Positions 62,022 to 64,000 of a stretch of DNA of 64,000 bases are shown here, piece by piece (position 1 is the first letter of the stretch; each line of letters starts with the position of its first letter). This DNA is from an uncultured Bacteroidales bacterium (GTDB taxonomy: Bacteria; Bacteroidota; Bacteroidia; Bacteroidales; UBA932). Position numbers and translations under genes: made by a program. The notes under the pieces were generated by a model. The model did no database searches and was not told the DNA's origin. It worked only from the letters and a program-made list of their open reading frames with translations. The stretch lies in contig UQMB01000001.1 of the NCBI GenBank assembly GCA_900541925.1, positions 189,189-253,188 on the forward strand, in the 5' to 3' direction.

Positions 62022-62439
62022 TGTGATTCTCTTTGTCCTTGCCGCCCTGCTGCTCTCGGCGCTTTCTGTCTCGGCTGCGTGTCGTCCCTTGGCTTGCGAA
62101 TGTTCTGACTCGCCTTTGCCCGTGGCTCACTGTTGTTCTTGGCTTGCATGTGTCCCGGGTTCGCCGTTGTCAGTGGCCTTGCGAGAATGTTCTTGGTTCG
62201 CGTCGGCGCCGCTCGCGGCTGGCTCTTCTTGCTTGCAAGTGCTAAGTTAGCAATTATTCTTCATGTGGGCGGAGGCCCTTGCGGATTGATGACTTTTTTA
62301 ATAACTTGCACTGATTATCAGTGAGGTTGGTTGAATAACTGATTTTCGTGACATAAATGATCAAATACCATTGGTTGTGAAGTTTGATGGATTGCACTCT
62401 GGTGGAGTGTTCGCCTGAGGCATGAAAGATGGGGATACA
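62022..62439. other. Gene-free gap between vsr and mutT
   Basis: About 400 bases without a convincing gene. Bases 62090-62240 contain loose repeats of a TTGGCTTGC-like unit with GTTCT near it (for example around 62092, 62141 and 62191). The last 150 bases become AT-rich. I see no clear promoter consensus, tRNA or terminator. Confidence 0.4.
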
Positions 62440-62844
62440 ATGAAGACAATAAATGTAGTGGCTGCGGTGATTATGAGGGAGGGTAAGGTGTTCGCTACGC
62501 AGCGGGGATATGGTGATTTCAAGGACGGGTGGGAGTTCCCGGGCGGGAAAGTCGAGGCTGGGGAGAGCCCGGAGGACGCTCTGCGTCGTGAAATCAGGGA
62601 AGAGCTGGAGACAGAGATCGGTGTCGGGCATCTGATCGACACGGTCGAGTATGATTATCCGGCGTTTCACTTGTCGATGCGCTGCTACGCGTGCAGCATA
62701 GTCTCCGGGAATCTCCACTTGGTCGAGCACGAATCTGCCCGCTGGCTCTCCGCCGTCGAGCTTCGCTGCGTCAACTGGCTCCCCGCCGACGACCAGCTCC
62801 TTCCCCTGATTGAACGGGAGTTGCTTACGGCTTCAGAAGATTGA
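62440..62844 (+). CDS. mutT: NUDIX hydrolase, MutT-type 8-oxo-dGTP diphosphatase
   Basis: The ATG at 62440 gives MKTINVVAAVIMREGKVFAT and 134 aa; an ATG at 62422 adds six residues. The Nudix box is complete (GKVEAGESPEDALRREIREE), with the Glu residues that bind magnesium, and GWEFPGGK precedes it as in MutT proteins. It sanitises oxidised nucleotides. Length is normal. The 3' end overlaps a convergent gene by 20 bases. Together with vsr it makes a small mutation-avoidance pair. Confidence 0.9.
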   Translation: MKTINVVAAVIMREGKVFATQRGYGDFKDGWEFPGGKVEAGESPEDALRREIREELETEIGVGHLIDTVEYDYPAFHLSMRCYACSIVSGNLHLVEHESARWLSAVELRCVNWLPADDQLLPLIERELLTASED

Positions 62845-64000
62845 TAGGTGCCACATAGACGCCGTCCTCTCGCTTGTAAGCGCCACCAACGGCAGTGAGG
62901 ACCAGCAGGAATGAAGGCGAATTCTCGTCACTCTTCTCCTCAATCTTCGACTTGAGCGTTTTCAGGGACGTGGCACCGGCCTCTATCAGTTCATCCCCGC
63001 CCAATTTGATTTCAATGGCGCCCCAACGGCCATCTTCCAGATGCACCACGGCGTCGCACTCCAGCCCGGCATTGTCGCGATAGTGACGAACCTTGCCGCC
63101 CAGGGTGTCGGCATAGACGCGGAGGTCCCTGACGGCCAGATCCTCAAAGAAAAGGCCGAAACTCTCCAGGTCACGCATCAAGTCTTCCGGCATGATGTTC
63201 AATGCCCGGCAGGCGATGGACGTATCCACGAAATGCCGGGTGGGCGTTGAACGGATGGATGTCTTGGAACGGATATTCGGATTCCAGGCCTCCATGTCTT
63301 CAAGAATGTACAGGTCGTTCAGCGCCTCAAGATATTCGTCAAATGTCTTAGGGTCCATCGTCCGCTCATTGCTCTGGCGAACGTCCGCTATGATGGTTGA
63401 CAGGGCAGCTTCCGTGGAAATATGGCGGGCATAGCTGCGCACAATCATCCGCAGCACCTCGGGCTTCTTGTTCCGGAAACGCTCATTCTCCGAATCGTCG
63501 AACATAAAGAGCCCGTTCCAGTAGTTCTTCGTAATCTCGATGGCGATGTCCTTCGGAGCCAGTACGGCTATCGGCCAGCCTCCGCGGCACGTAAGATGAG
63601 CTGCATCCTCCAACTGGAAATCCTGGTTCAAGTCCCAGGGGAAAGAAGCCCCTCCATCGAACAAATCCTTCAGGGAAACCGTTCCCTTGGACTCCTTCGA
63701 CTCCCACAGGCTCATCGGGCGCATCTTCACCGGCCCCGCTATGGTGCACTTCCGTCTTGTCTGCAGGAGTAGAACTGCCCGTGAGGATGTACTTGCCGAA
63801 CTCATATTTGATGTCAAGGTCATCCTTCACCTGGTTCCAGATGTCAGGAGCCTTCTGCCACTCGTCGATAAGTCGGGGATTCTCGCCCGGCAGGACTGCC
63901 TTAGGGTTCATCCGGGCCATTGCAATGGCCTGCTTCGTATTGAGTTTCCTGACTTTATCACTTTTTAGGCATTTTTCTAAAAATCGGCCTTTTGTGCTGC
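62825..64000 (-). pseudogene. AAA+ ATPase with DUF4143 domain, frameshifted and cut by window edge
   Basis: Two overlapping minus-strand frames form one protein. The upstream frame, open to the window edge, has KAVLPGENPRLIDEWQKAPD, YILTGSSTPADKTEVHHSGA. The downstream frame has MRPMSLWESKESKGTVSLKD and a C-terminal nuclease-like DUF4143 domain (ECDAVVHLEDGRWGAIEIK). Family members read continuously from HSGAG to MRPMSL, so one base is gained or lost near the GGGG run (minus strand) at 63734-63737. The Walker A motif lies outside the window. Such ATPases are widespread in Bacteroidetes; the function is poorly defined. A sequencing error or slippage-based phase switch could also explain the shift. 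Confidence 0.8.

Overview
The window reads as a chromosome segment of a gut-type Bacteroidales bacterium with fairly high GC. Support comes from glutamine synthetase III, a pectin-degrading locus of lipoproteins and TonB-dependent receptors, DUF4249 proteins, and promoters matching the Bacteroidetes -7 box (TAnnTTTG), some with TTTG about 19 bases upstream. An Alistipes-like or related uncultured lineage is plausible, but the sequence does not settle the genus. I found no rRNA, tRNA or CRISPR array.

Layout. 1-1.7 kb: the end of one GH43 gene and a second complete GH43. 1.8-7.35 kb: an operon of DUF4249 lipoprotein, a CHAP-like lipoprotein, a second DUF4249 lipoprotein and a TonB-dependent receptor; the two DUF4249 genes share an identical 338-bp block. 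7.4-11.9 kb: divergent rhamnogalacturonan genes (a GH105-CE12 fusion and a PL11 lyase). 12-18.2 kb: a CusCBA-type metal efflux operon headed by a small His-rich protein. 18.3-22.6 kb: gdhA plus a receiver/ATP-grasp protein. 22.6-31.6 kb: asd and thrA, separated by a defence island (IS remnant, YhcG-type nuclease, C5 DNA methyltransferase, McrB, McrC). 31.8-39.7 kb: leuA-leuC-leuD-leuB-ilvE-metX-MATE. 39.7-40.7 kb: a small insertion between near-identical 22-bp direct repeats at the 3' end of nadE. 40.7-45.3 kb: nadE and hrpB, divergent. 45.3-52 kb: a TetR-regulated TolC/HlyD/ABC export operon resembling ybhGFSR. 52-57.8 kb: an outer membrane protein, glnN with a candidate attenuator, thiL and two small genes. 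57.9-64 kb: a short UvrA paralogue, small conserved genes, a MITE, vsr, mutT and a frameshifted DUF4143 ATPase that runs off the end.

How the genes fit together. asd and thrA make aspartate semialdehyde and homoserine. metX, at the end of the divergent leucine operon, acetylates homoserine. gdhA and glnN are the two main ammonium-assimilation enzymes. The GH43, GH105, CE12 and PL11 enzymes together attack rhamnogalacturonan I and its side chains.

The strongest undescribed-looking signal lies upstream of glnN. A 33-codon leader frame contains nine CAG (Gln) codons, followed by an intrinsic terminator and a competing upstream pairing that could act as antiterminator: the architecture of glutamine-responsive translational attenuation. 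Other notable signals are an AT-rich methyltransferase plus McrB N-terminus joined to GC-rich mcrBC, and a two-hairpin element upstream of nadE that recurs near 60.4 kb.
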